Shown piece by piece: positions 1-5,867 of a stretch of DNA of 7,694 nucleotides. Each line of letters starts with the position of its first letter. The stretch's first letter is position 1. The position numbers and the translations under genes are program-made. The notes beneath the pieces are model-generated. The model was not told the DNA's origin. It saw only the letters and a list, made by a program, of their open reading frames with translations, and ran no database searches. The stretch is taken from assembly GCA_046153915.1 (NCBI GenBank), contig JBJXFC010000038.1:1-7694 (forward strand), in the 5' to 3' direction. Source of the DNA: JANNVZ01 sp046153915. Lineage in GTDB: Bacteria > Bacteroidota > Bacteroidia > Flavobacteriales_D > Sanyastnellaceae.

Positions 1-786
1 ATCACGTTTTTCGAGAAATGCCTTTTTGCCTTCCTGTGCTTCTTCTGTAAGGTAATAAAGCAGGGTAGCATCTCCGGCAAATTCCATTAATCCGCGCTGA
101 CCATCGAGTTCAGCATTGAGACCGCGCTTAATCATACGTATTGCTAAAGGTGAACGCTTCATGATGGTCTTACACCATTGCACAACGGTATCTTCCAATT
201 CGGCCAGGGGACCCACTTTATTCACCATGCCCATTTTTTCTGCTTCATCTGCTGTGTATTGTTCGCATAAAAACCAGATCTCGCGCGCCTTCTTTTGGCC
301 TACATGTGAAGCCAAAAAATTGGAACCAAAACCTGCGTCAAAACTCCCCACCTTCGGACCCGTTTGTCCAAATCGCGCATTGTCAGATGCAATTGTAAGA
401 TCGCACACGACATGCAAGACGTGTCCGCCACCGATGGCATATCCGTTCACCATGGCAATAACGGGCTTAGGTAGTTCGCGAATTCTTTTGTGAAGATCAA
501 GCACATTCAAACGAGGCACACCATCTTCGCCGATGTATCCACCCACGCCTTTTACGTTTTGATCACCGCCACTGCAAAATGCTTTGTCGCCTTCTCCGGT
601 GAGCACGACTACGGCCACATCCTGGCGTTCGCGGGCAATGTCCATCGCTTCAATCATCTGCTTATTCGTCTCGGGTCGAAATGCATTGTATACCTCCGGA
701 CGATTAATCGTAATCTTTGCAATTCCTTCAAAATAGTCGAAGCGGATATCGCTGTATTCTTTAATGGTTTGCCAATTCCTTTTCAT
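1..786 (-). CDS. menB: 1,4-dihydroxy-2-naphthoyl-CoA synthase (MenB), 3' end missing
   Basis: This cytoplasmic crotonase-fold enzyme of menaquinone synthesis closes the second ring, converting o-succinylbenzoyl-CoA to 1,4-dihydroxy-2-naphthoyl-CoA. The 262 visible residues start MKRNWQTIKEYSDIRFDYFE and run in frame to the window edge. The oxyanion-hole region FCSGGDQ is at about 70-76, and GYAIGGGHVLH is at 115-125. The segment GQTGPKVGSFD is at 140-150, followed by VGQKKAREIWFLC at about 162-174. Gly143 in QTG takes the place of the Asp found in actinobacterial enzymes. By family knowledge this marks the bicarbonate-dependent type, as in E. coli. The family is about 270-285 residues long, so only about a dozen C-terminal residues are missing (usually a short basic tail around PDFSKF). 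The ATG at 784-786 lies 35 bp after the menD stop, so the two are probably co-transcribed. No strong Shine-Dalgarno sequence is visible. Confidence 0.96.
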   Translation of the reverse strand, partial: MKRNWQTIKEYSDIRFDYFEGIAKITINRPEVYNAFRPETNKQMIEAMDIARERQDVAVVVLTGEGDKAFCSGGDQNVKGVGGYIGEDGVPRLNVLDLHKRIRELPKPVIAMVNGYAIGGGHVLHVVCDLTIASDNARFGQTGPKVGSFDAGFGSNFLASHVGQKKAREIWFLCEQYTADEAEKMGMVNKVGPLAELEDTVVQWCKTIMKRSPLAIRMIKRGLNAELDGQRGLMEFAGDATLLYYLTEEAQEGKKAFLEKRD

Positions 787-821
787 ATTATTTCGTTTAT
801 CAGTCACGCTGATTTTACTTT

Positions 822-2489
822 CTAAACAAGTGAATCGAAGTACTGTTTAAGCACCACATCATTTTCGAGTCGCGGTGTGGTTACTTCGAGCACACTGCAA
901 GCATCTTGTGCATAGAGCCACACCAACCCTGCTTTTAATTCTTCTTCATTCGCTGTTATTTTATAGCTTAAGCCATACATCGCTGCGAGTTTATCGGCTT
1001 TTCGATCATGCGTTGTTTCAAAAAAAGCATCAATGGATGGCGTAGATTTCGGGCCTTCAATAATTCTGAAAATCCCTCCACCCGCATTATTAATAACGAT
1101 GATCTTCAATTTTTTCGACACATAATTATGCCAGAATGCATTGCTGTCGTAGAAGAAACCAATATCACCACTGATCAAAGTAGTAGGGCGTTGTGTGCTC
1201 CATGCCGCGCCAACTGCAGTGCTCGTGCATCCATCAATTCCAGCTACACCCCGATTGCCGAAGTGACGCACATCGCGACGCGCATCAAACAATAAAATAT
1301 ACCGCACTACACTGCTATTGCCCATTTGCAAATCCTGACCCATTGGCAAATTCCGATAGATCACATCAAATGCCTTCAGATCGCTCCACTGTGCACGTTG
1401 CATAAAGTTCACCGCCTTTTCGCGACGAAGAGTGTTCCGGTTTAATAAGTCGACTCCATAAGAACTTTCTGAATTCGATGATGGCAAGGCCCTTTCAAAG
1501 AACTCCTGTGGTTCGATGGCAATGATTTTATTGAGGTGTTTTAAGGTATCTAAACCTTCACCCGAAATATCTACATGCCAATGCTCGCATTGACTTTTGC
1601 GAAGGTATTCTTTGATTTTGCGCGAAATAATATTGTGCCCATAAGTGATCAGAATTTCAGGCAACACACCGGCAATTTCATCTTCATTCATGCGCAGAAT
1701 TAAACGATCGATGGTAGTAATAAACTGCTCATCGGCCAGATTGCTATGCGCTTCGGTCATCACAGCTACCTGCGGTAAATGGGCCCATTGGAGCAAGGCT
1801 GCATGCAACTTGTCATCAGGCATCGATTGTCCGGCTAGAATTAATATGCGATTTGCAGCTGAGAGTTTATTCTTCAACTCAACAACCATTTCCGGCTTTA
1901 GTGCAGAAGGCGTGCTGAGGCGTTCTACAACTTTTACTTCGTTGATGTGAGCAGCCCTTCCATAAAGTGGTTCGCGCAATGGAAAATTGATATGCACCGG
2001 ACCTGCCACTCCAGAGGTGCACAAACCAATGGCTTCGTCCATGATGCGCACATTGTACCAGGCGCTGTCTGTGTTCGCTGATTCTTCCATTACCTCAAGC
2101 GACGACTTGATGTAATTGCTGTATACATCGCGCTGACGAATGCTCTGTCCTTCACCCTGATCAATCCATTCTACAGGACGATCAGCAGTTACAATCAACA
2201 GCGGCACACGTTGGTAAAAAGCTTCAGCAATGGCCGGAGCAAAGTTGAGTGCTGCCGTTCCGCTCGTGCAGATAATGGCAACAGGTTTTTGAAATTGTTG
2301 CGCCATTCCCATAGCAAAAAATGCTGCCGAACGTTCGTCTGGAATATTGTAGGATTGAACAATAGGATGACGGTACAAACTGATCGAAAAAGGGGCATTG
2401 CGCGAACCCGGACAAATCACCACATGATGCACGCCTTTGGCCTCAAGCAATGAGAAAAAATCCTGTACCGTTCGTTTGTCTGAGATCAT
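822..2489 (-). CDS. menD: 2-succinyl-5-enolpyruvyl-6-hydroxy-3-cyclohexene-1-carboxylate synthase (MenD)
   Basis: This ThDP-dependent cytoplasmic enzyme is the first committed step of the menaquinone pathway: it joins isochorismate and 2-oxoglutarate to give SEPHCHC, releasing CO2. It has 555 residues, against 556 in E. coli. The N-terminal Pyr domain has CPGSRNAP at 26-33 and DERSAAFF at 51-58, where Glu52 matches the ThDP-activating Glu. TSGTAA is at 75-80, and TADRP with GQSIRQ is at about 101-119. The C-terminal PP domain has GNSSVVR at 390-396 and NRGVAGIDG at 412-420, matching E. coli residues Ser391, Arg395 and Arg413. The ThDP/Mg motif is GD at 441-442 followed by NN at 467-468. The ATG at 2487-2489 is the only reasonable start: an in-frame TAG lies 15 codons upstream with no ATG or GTG between. 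It is complete and intact, is followed by menB, and is preceded by a 95-bp gap after the lipoprotein gene. Confidence 0.97.
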   Translation of the reverse strand: MISDKRTVQDFFSLLEAKGVHHVVICPGSRNAPFSISLYRHPIVQSYNIPDERSAAFFAMGMAQQFQKPVAIICTSGTAALNFAPAIAEAFYQRVPLLIVTADRPVEWIDQGEGQSIRQRDVYSNYIKSSLEVMEESANTDSAWYNVRIMDEAIGLCTSGVAGPVHINFPLREPLYGRAAHINEVKVVERLSTPSALKPEMVVELKNKLSAANRILILAGQSMPDDKLHAALLQWAHLPQVAVMTEAHSNLADEQFITTIDRLILRMNEDEIAGVLPEILITYGHNIISRKIKEYLRKSQCEHWHVDISGEGLDTLKHLNKIIAIEPQEFFERALPSSNSESSYGVDLLNRNTLRREKAVNFMQRAQWSDLKAFDVIYRNLPMGQDLQMGNSSVVRYILLFDARRDVRHFGNRGVAGIDGCTSTAVGAAWSTQRPTTLISGDIGFFYDSNAFWHNYVSKKLKIIVINNAGGGIFRIIEGPKSTPSIDAFFETTHDRKADKLAAMYGLSYKITANEEELKAGLVWLYAQDACSVLEVTTPRLENDVVLKQYFDSLV

Positions 2490-2584
2490 AAGTGAGGAGG
2501 CGAAGATAATCGCCGTATTTGGAAGAGCATACTATTTTTCAAGCGGAAGCTTTGATCAATAAAACCGCGTTTCGATTCGGCTGT

Positions 2585-3394
2585 TCATTTTTGCTGATTA
2601 TTGTATTTAAACTCTACATTTTCAAAATCAAATTGCAGTTGTTTTTTCTTTTCCCAAATATGCAATTTTCCGATTTCTTGTCCTCCATCAAACTCAAATT
2701 CACACGGAATGGTTAATGTATCAACGCTCTCATTGATTTGGTAAATTCTGAAATTTTCCTGTATTGATTGAATAGAAAAATTATTGGTGTATTTTGACAA
2801 ATCTGAATTAACAGGTGCTTTAAATCTGTATGGATGTACAATTTTCACATCTCCATTTTCCAAATCACGCAGAATAAACCATCTTTCATCTATATAACAT
2901 GCCGTTGAGGCTTCTGGTCCGTGCACAACATTAGACAAATTACTCAATGACTCCAATCGCCAATATTTTTCACTCCAAAATAAATGTGCAAATGGCACTT
3001 CATCAATTTGCATAAAATAACTTCCTGATACCTGAAAAATTTCTCCATCCAGTTCAATTTCGAGAAAATAGGACCTTTCACATGATTCTTCTGCTGACGT
3101 ATCGAACATCAAGTACTTACTTCTCCGTAAGACTTTAACTTCCTTAAAAGTTTTGGAGTGGTATGATTTGGCAAATGATTGATCGGAATTATATAAAGAG
3201 ATTTGAATTGGCCATAAAATTGACTTTGAGGGATAACTAATCCATTGAGCTTCTTCAATTCGATGAAGCTTAATTGCGGGTTCTCCTTCTTCGTCATTTT
3301 TCTTATCATTAAGTGATGACAACGGAGGATAGATAGTCAAGTCACAGGAAATTAAAGCCATGAAGACAAAACTCAATCCGAGAATCCGCATCAT
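2585..3394 (-). CDS. putative lipoprotein of unknown family, translationally coupled to the regulator
   Basis: I do not recognise this 269-residue protein. The N-terminus has one charged residue (MMRI), then a hydrophobic stretch and a lipobox LISC with Cys17, so it should be exported and lipidated. Asp18 follows the Cys. There is no obvious Bacteroidota surface-export signal (acidic run directly after the Cys), although an acidic patch NDEEGE lies further on, at about 33-38. The mature part is rich in aromatic, acidic and Lys residues, with alternating hydrophobic runs that suggest beta structure. No transmembrane segments or repeats are visible after the signal. The ATG at 3392-3394 overlaps the TGA of the upstream regulator as ATGA, a layout typical of translational coupling. 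A second ATG follows directly. The gene is clearly AT-rich: three 60-nt lines counted by hand gave 27, 35 and 30 percent GC, against 52-53 percent for single lines in menD and pfkA. This may mean acquired or fast-evolving DNA. Coding status is well supported by the long frame, the lipobox and the overlap; function is unknown. Confidence 0.8.
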   Translation of the reverse strand: MMRILGLSFVFMALISCDLTIYPPLSSLNDKKNDEEGEPAIKLHRIEEAQWISYPSKSILWPIQISLYNSDQSFAKSYHSKTFKEVKVLRRSKYLMFDTSAEESCERSYFLEIELDGEIFQVSGSYFMQIDEVPFAHLFWSEKYWRLESLSNLSNVVHGPEASTACYIDERWFILRDLENGDVKIVHPYRFKAPVNSDLSKYTNNFSIQSIQENFRIYQINESVDTLTIPCEFEFDGGQEIGKLHIWEKKKQLQFDFENVEFKYNNQQK

Positions 3395-4098
3395 TTCTTC
3401 TTCCGCTTATACTGAAACAACTGCGCGGGTTTATGCAAAACGCCAGTCTGTTTTTCGTCCAATGGCTGTAGGTCTTCCATCTTCAAAGCATTCTTGCGGA
3501 AATTGCGTTTGTCGAGTTTTTTATCGAGAATGATTTCGTGCAAATGCTGCAATTGCGAAAGGGTAAATTTCTCAGGCAATAACTCAAACCCGATGTTGTC
3601 GGCAATCAATTCATGGCGAAAAATCTCAAGTGCCCGATTCACGATATTGTTGTGGTCAAATGCAAGTTCAGGAATAGAGTAGACATCCACCCAGCGTGTT
3701 CTTCCCGCAAAGCTGGATGGCCTGGGTTTGTAATCTGTGAGATTGACGAGCGAATAATAACCGATGGTAACCACGCGTCTTTCGGGGTGTGCGCGAAAGG
3801 TCCTGAGCCACTCCTGGTCTTTGAGGTTTTTAACGCGCATCGGATCTCCAAAAGAATGGAATTGTTTGAGGTAAATGCCTTCTAGTGTAGTGAGTTCTTT
3901 CAAAACACGTTTGGCGGCATTGTCAAAACTCTCGTCATCCTGCACTAAATCCCCTGGCAATGCTGTCTGCAAGTGCTTCAATTGTTTGCCTGTCTCCGGG
4001 TTTTTTTGCTCAATAAGAAGCACTTTCAGTTTCTTATCGTCGAACCCAAAAACGACACAATCTACAGATACATCCATAGGATTTTGCTCCGCTGCCAT
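3391..4098 (-). CDS. NrtR-like transcriptional regulator (degenerate Nudix domain plus winged helix)
   Basis: This is a predicted DNA-binding regulator with an N-terminal Nudix-fold sensor and a C-terminal winged helix. The preferred product has 235 residues, starting MAAEQNPMDVSVDCVVFGFD. The Nudix-fold strand VDCVVFGFDDKKLKVLLIEQ is followed by the Nudix-box equivalent PGDLVQDDE...KRVLKEL. Two of the usual metal-binding Glu positions (REUxEE) are Val and Leu, so hydrolysis is unlikely. QFHSFGDPMR and RVVTIGYYSLV are typical of the NrtR group. The C-terminal part, from about FTLSQLQHLHEIIL through DKRNFRKNALK to GVLHKPAQLFQYKRKKK, matches the NrtR winged-helix pattern. An upstream GTG at 4138-4140 would add 14 residues. 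I prefer the ATG at 4096-4098 because homologs begin shortly before the VDCVVFG strand and GGAA lies 5 nt upstream of it. Known Bacteroidota relatives include arabinose regulators (AraR). Being divergent from a sugar symporter fits a sugar-responsive role, but the ligand is not known. Its TGA overlaps the lipoprotein ATG. Confidence 0.87.
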   Translation of the reverse strand: MAAEQNPMDVSVDCVVFGFDDKKLKVLLIEQKNPETGKQLKHLQTALPGDLVQDDESFDNAAKRVLKELTTLEGIYLKQFHSFGDPMRVKNLKDQEWLRTFRAHPERRVVTIGYYSLVNLTDYKPRPSSFAGRTRWVDVYSIPELAFDHNNIVNRALEIFRHELIADNIGFELLPEKFTLSQLQHLHEIILDKKLDKRNFRKNALKMEDLQPLDEKQTGVLHKPAQLFQYKRKKK

Positions 4099-4292
4099 AG
4101 AAATTCCAGATTTTCGGCCAAAAGAACGAAAAAAAACCACATAAATCGCTCAGAAATCAACAAGACCTTCACAAGATTGCCAATTTGACTGATAACTTGG
4201 GACTTCAATCGTGAGAAATGCTTGGATTTATGGCAATTTTTGTACACTTGCATCCACAACCGACCTTATAGTAATTTTTACAAAAACCTTCT
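4099..4292. promoter_or_regulatory. divergent intergenic region between regulator and sugar transporter
   Basis: This 194-bp AT-rich spacer separates two divergent genes and must hold the transporter promoter and probably that of the regulator. It contains the AGTGTACAAAA element (inverted, 4238-4248), described separately. A possible Bacteroidota-type promoter for the transporter is cTTG at 4247-4250 and TAATTTTT at 4272-4279 (consensus TAnnTTTG), 21 nt apart. That would leave only a very short leader before the ATG at 4293, so the assignment is weak. GTAATTTTTAC at 4271-4281 is a small palindrome. No clear Shine-Dalgarno sequence precedes the transporter start. No small ORF with convincing features was seen. 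Confidence 0.5.
4231..4249. promoter_or_regulatory. candidate operator half-site matching the pfkA palindrome
   Basis: The plus strand reads TTTTGTACACT at 4238-4248, the exact reverse complement of AGTGTACAAAA found in the 19-bp palindrome upstream of pfkA. Over the full 19 bp the two sites agree at 13 positions: one half and the spacer are conserved and the other half (TGGCAAT) is degenerate. The site lies 43 nt upstream of the transporter ATG and touches the possible cTTG promoter element, which would fit repression. That the neighbouring NrtR-like protein binds here is inference. Confidence 0.4.
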
Positions 4293-5741
4293 ATGACCAA
4301 TAATTCAGTAAAAACCAGCATCTGGCCATTCGCTACCCTGATTTCTGTTTTCTTCTTTTGGGGATTTGTGGCCGCTTCCAACGATATTTTAATTCCTGTC
4401 TTTAAAAAGGCATTGAACCTGGAGCAATGGCAATCCCAGATGGTTTCATTCGCGTTTTACGTTGCCTATACCGTAGGTTCTATTCTTTACCTGATTATTT
4501 CTAAAGTGCGTGGTGGCGATTTGCTTATGTCTTTAGGGTATAAAAAAGGAATAGCACTGGGACTTATCATTTCTGCGCTTGGTACATTGTTATTTATTCC
4601 CGCTGCCAATACAGAGTCATTCGGTCTCATGATATCAGGGTTGTTCATCGTTGGACTCGGTTTTTCATTGCAACAAACAGCGGCTAACCCACTTGCCATC
4701 AACATGGGTGATCCTGCACGTGGTTCGCAACGCCTATCCATGGCCGGTGGCATTAATAATATGGGTACAACGATTGGCCCAATTCTAATTAGTCTGGCCA
4801 TATTTGGTTCTGTGAGCAGCGGCAATACTGAAGCTAGCATTGAAAGCATAAAGATCCCTTACCTGCTGCTTGGAGGTGCTTTTGTGGCTGTCGCAATCCT
4901 CTTTATGGTGTCTGCCGTTCCAAATCAAATTGCTTCCTCAACAGAAATTGCGAATTCCAAATCTCCTTCCACTGAGAGGTCTTCTGTTATGAAGTATCCA
5001 CAGCTCGTATTTGGAATGATTGCTGTTTTCGTTTACGTCGGTGTGGAAGTTTCTTCTGCCGGAAATCTATCCGAATTTTTGAAACAATACATGGGCAAAT
5101 CTGAGAGTGAAGTCGCTCCATTTGTATCGTTGTTTTGGGCAAGCCTTATGATCGGCCGATGGACATCTGCTGCAGGTGTGTTTTCAAGTAAAAAGTCAAT
5201 TAAGACCATTCTCGGAGTGGTAATGCCATACCTCGCTTTTATTCTGTTTCTAGCAATCAGCAGCATCGTTGGCCACGACATTCGCATATTCTATCCATAC
5301 GCCGGAGTAATTCTTATAATGATTGCCGCCGAAATTGCGAGCAAAGGCAATCCTTCCAAACAATTGCTTTACTTCTCTTCTTTGGGAATAGCAGCGCTCC
5401 TTGTAGGAATTCTATCGACGAACCCCCTAATCAGCACCTTCGCATTTATTAGTGTAGGACTTTTCTGCAGTACACTTTGGCCTTGCATTTTCACACTGGC
5501 CATTGCAGGTTTAGGTAAAAAGACCAACGACGCAAGTGCCTATCTGATTATGATGATTTGCGGTGGTGGTTTCATTTCACTTTTACAAGGCGCGGTTTCG
5601 GATACTGCTTTGGGCATCAAATGGAGTTATCTCGTAGGAGTTTGTTGCTTTGCCTACCTCGCATACTACGCCATTTTCGTAAACAAAGAACTCAAAAAAC
5701 AAGGAGTTTCACTTGACAACAGTAAAGCTGCAGCTCATTAA
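4293..5741 (+). CDS. FHS-family sugar:proton symporter (fucose permease-like MFS transporter)
   Basis: This is a predicted inner-membrane MFS transporter of 482 residues with about 12 hydrophobic helices. The two bundles are joined by a polar loop at about 211-235 (SSTEIANSKSPSTERS). Family signatures include FFFWGFVAASNDILIP at 20-35, where Asp31 matches the proton-linked Asp46 of E. coli FucP. GLGFSLQQTAANPLAIN is at 121-137, SMAGGINNMGTTIGP at 149-163, and YVGVEVSSAGNLSEFL at 248-263. The C-terminal half has STLWPCIFTLAIAGLGKKT at 393-411 and GGGFISLLQGAVSD at 424-437. In FucP the residue before TAANP is Glu135; here it is Gln128, so the substrate and coupling may differ from FucP. The sugar cannot be named from sequence; hexose (glucose/galactose type) or fucose are possible. 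It is divergent from an NrtR-like regulator and followed by pfkA and gapA, which suggests that the sugar enters glycolysis. The ATG is the only sensible start for the conserved N-terminal helix. Confidence 0.9.
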   Translation: MTNNSVKTSIWPFATLISVFFFWGFVAASNDILIPVFKKALNLEQWQSQMVSFAFYVAYTVGSILYLIISKVRGGDLLMSLGYKKGIALGLIISALGTLLFIPAANTESFGLMISGLFIVGLGFSLQQTAANPLAINMGDPARGSQRLSMAGGINNMGTTIGPILISLAIFGSVSSGNTEASIESIKIPYLLLGGAFVAVAILFMVSAVPNQIASSTEIANSKSPSTERSSVMKYPQLVFGMIAVFVYVGVEVSSAGNLSEFLKQYMGKSESEVAPFVSLFWASLMIGRWTSAAGVFSSKKSIKTILGVVMPYLAFILFLAISSIVGHDIRIFYPYAGVILIMIAAEIASKGNPSKQLLYFSSLGIAALLVGILSTNPLISTFAFISVGLFCSTLWPCIFTLAIAGLGKKTNDASAYLIMMICGGGFISLLQGAVSDTALGIKWSYLVGVCCFAYLAYYAIFVNKELKKQGVSLDNSKAAAH

Positions 5742-5771
5742 ATCCCATTTTTAGTGAGAGAAATTTTAGCT

Positions 5772-5790
5772 TAGTGTACAAAATACACTA
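5772..5790. promoter_or_regulatory. 19-bp perfect palindrome, candidate operator for pfkA-gapA
   Basis: The arms TAGTGTA (5772-5778) and TACACTA (5784-5790) are perfectly complementary around the spacer CAAAA. The stem is AT-rich and is not followed by a T-run, so it reads as a protein-binding site, not a terminator. It is 77 nt upstream of the pfkA ATG and lies between the possible promoter elements. The core AGTGTACAAAA recurs upstream of the sugar transporter. The size is in the range known for NrtR-family operators; binding by the local regulator is inferred. Confidence 0.5.
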
Positions 5791-5833
5791 TGTTAGCCAG
5801 CTGAAAAGAAATTAGCAATATTGCAAGACACTC

Positions 5834-5853
5834 ATGAATCTGAATTGATTCAT
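5834..5853 (+). promoter_or_regulatory. 7-bp hairpin just upstream of the pfkA start
   Basis: ATGAATC (5834-5840) and GATTCAT (5847-5853) form a perfect 7-bp stem with the 6-nt loop TGAATT. It ends 14 nt before the pfkA ATG, directly beside the purine stretch AGAAGA (5855-5860), the only plausible ribosome-binding sequence. It could be an RNA structure affecting translation or a second protein-binding site. Only the inverted repeat itself is seen directly. Confidence 0.4.
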
Positions 5854-5867
5854 CAGAAGACATATAC

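Larger units (their letters stand above)
5742..5867. promoter_or_regulatory. pfkA upstream region with two perfect inverted repeats
   Basis: This 126-bp AT-rich gap lies between the transporter stop and the pfkA ATG. It holds a 19-bp palindrome at 5772-5790, a 10-bp palindrome GCAATATTGC at 5815-5824 and a hairpin at 5834-5853. A weak Bacteroidota-like promoter can be drawn with TTTTAG at 5764-5769 and TATGTTAG at 5789-5796 (TAnnTTTG with one mismatch), 19 nt apart, with the 19-bp palindrome filling the spacer. No GC-rich stem followed by a T-run is present, so there is no visible terminator for the transporter gene and read-through into pfkA is possible. Confidence 0.45.

Noticed and set aside
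116..825. Two plus-strand open frames opposite menB
   Set aside because: They lie antisense to the well-conserved menB frame, have no recognisable motifs, and are explained by that gene's codon pattern.
2490..2584. Terminator or promoter between the lipoprotein gene and menD
   Set aside because: Only a GCGG/CCGC pairing with an 18-nt loop and a TTGATCAA palindrome are present; there is no T-run after a stem and no good TAnnTTTG element.
4099..4140. GTG start at 4138-4140 adding 14 residues to the regulator
   Set aside because: The extra residues do not resemble the family N-terminus. The ATG at 4096-4098 has a better upstream sequence and gives the usual length.
4180..4200. 21-bp imperfect palindrome CCAATTT...AACTTGG as an NrtR-type operator
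   Set aside because: Only 7 of 10 arm positions pair and there is no second copy in the window, so it is weaker than the AGTGTACAAAA element.
4176..4237. Inverted repeat ATTGCCA ... TGGCAAT spanning 62 bp
   Set aside because: A 7-bp inverted match at any spacing in a 194-bp region is expected about once by chance.
5772..5790. Rho-independent terminator after the transporter gene
   Set aside because: The stem is AT-rich and not followed by a T-run. The sequence fits an operator better, and its core recurs upstream of another gene.
5834..5848. Four-codon reading frame (ATG AAT CTG AAT TGA) in the pfkA leader
   Set aside because: It is too short to judge, has no ribosome-binding sequence, and coincides with the inverted repeat, which explains the sequence better.
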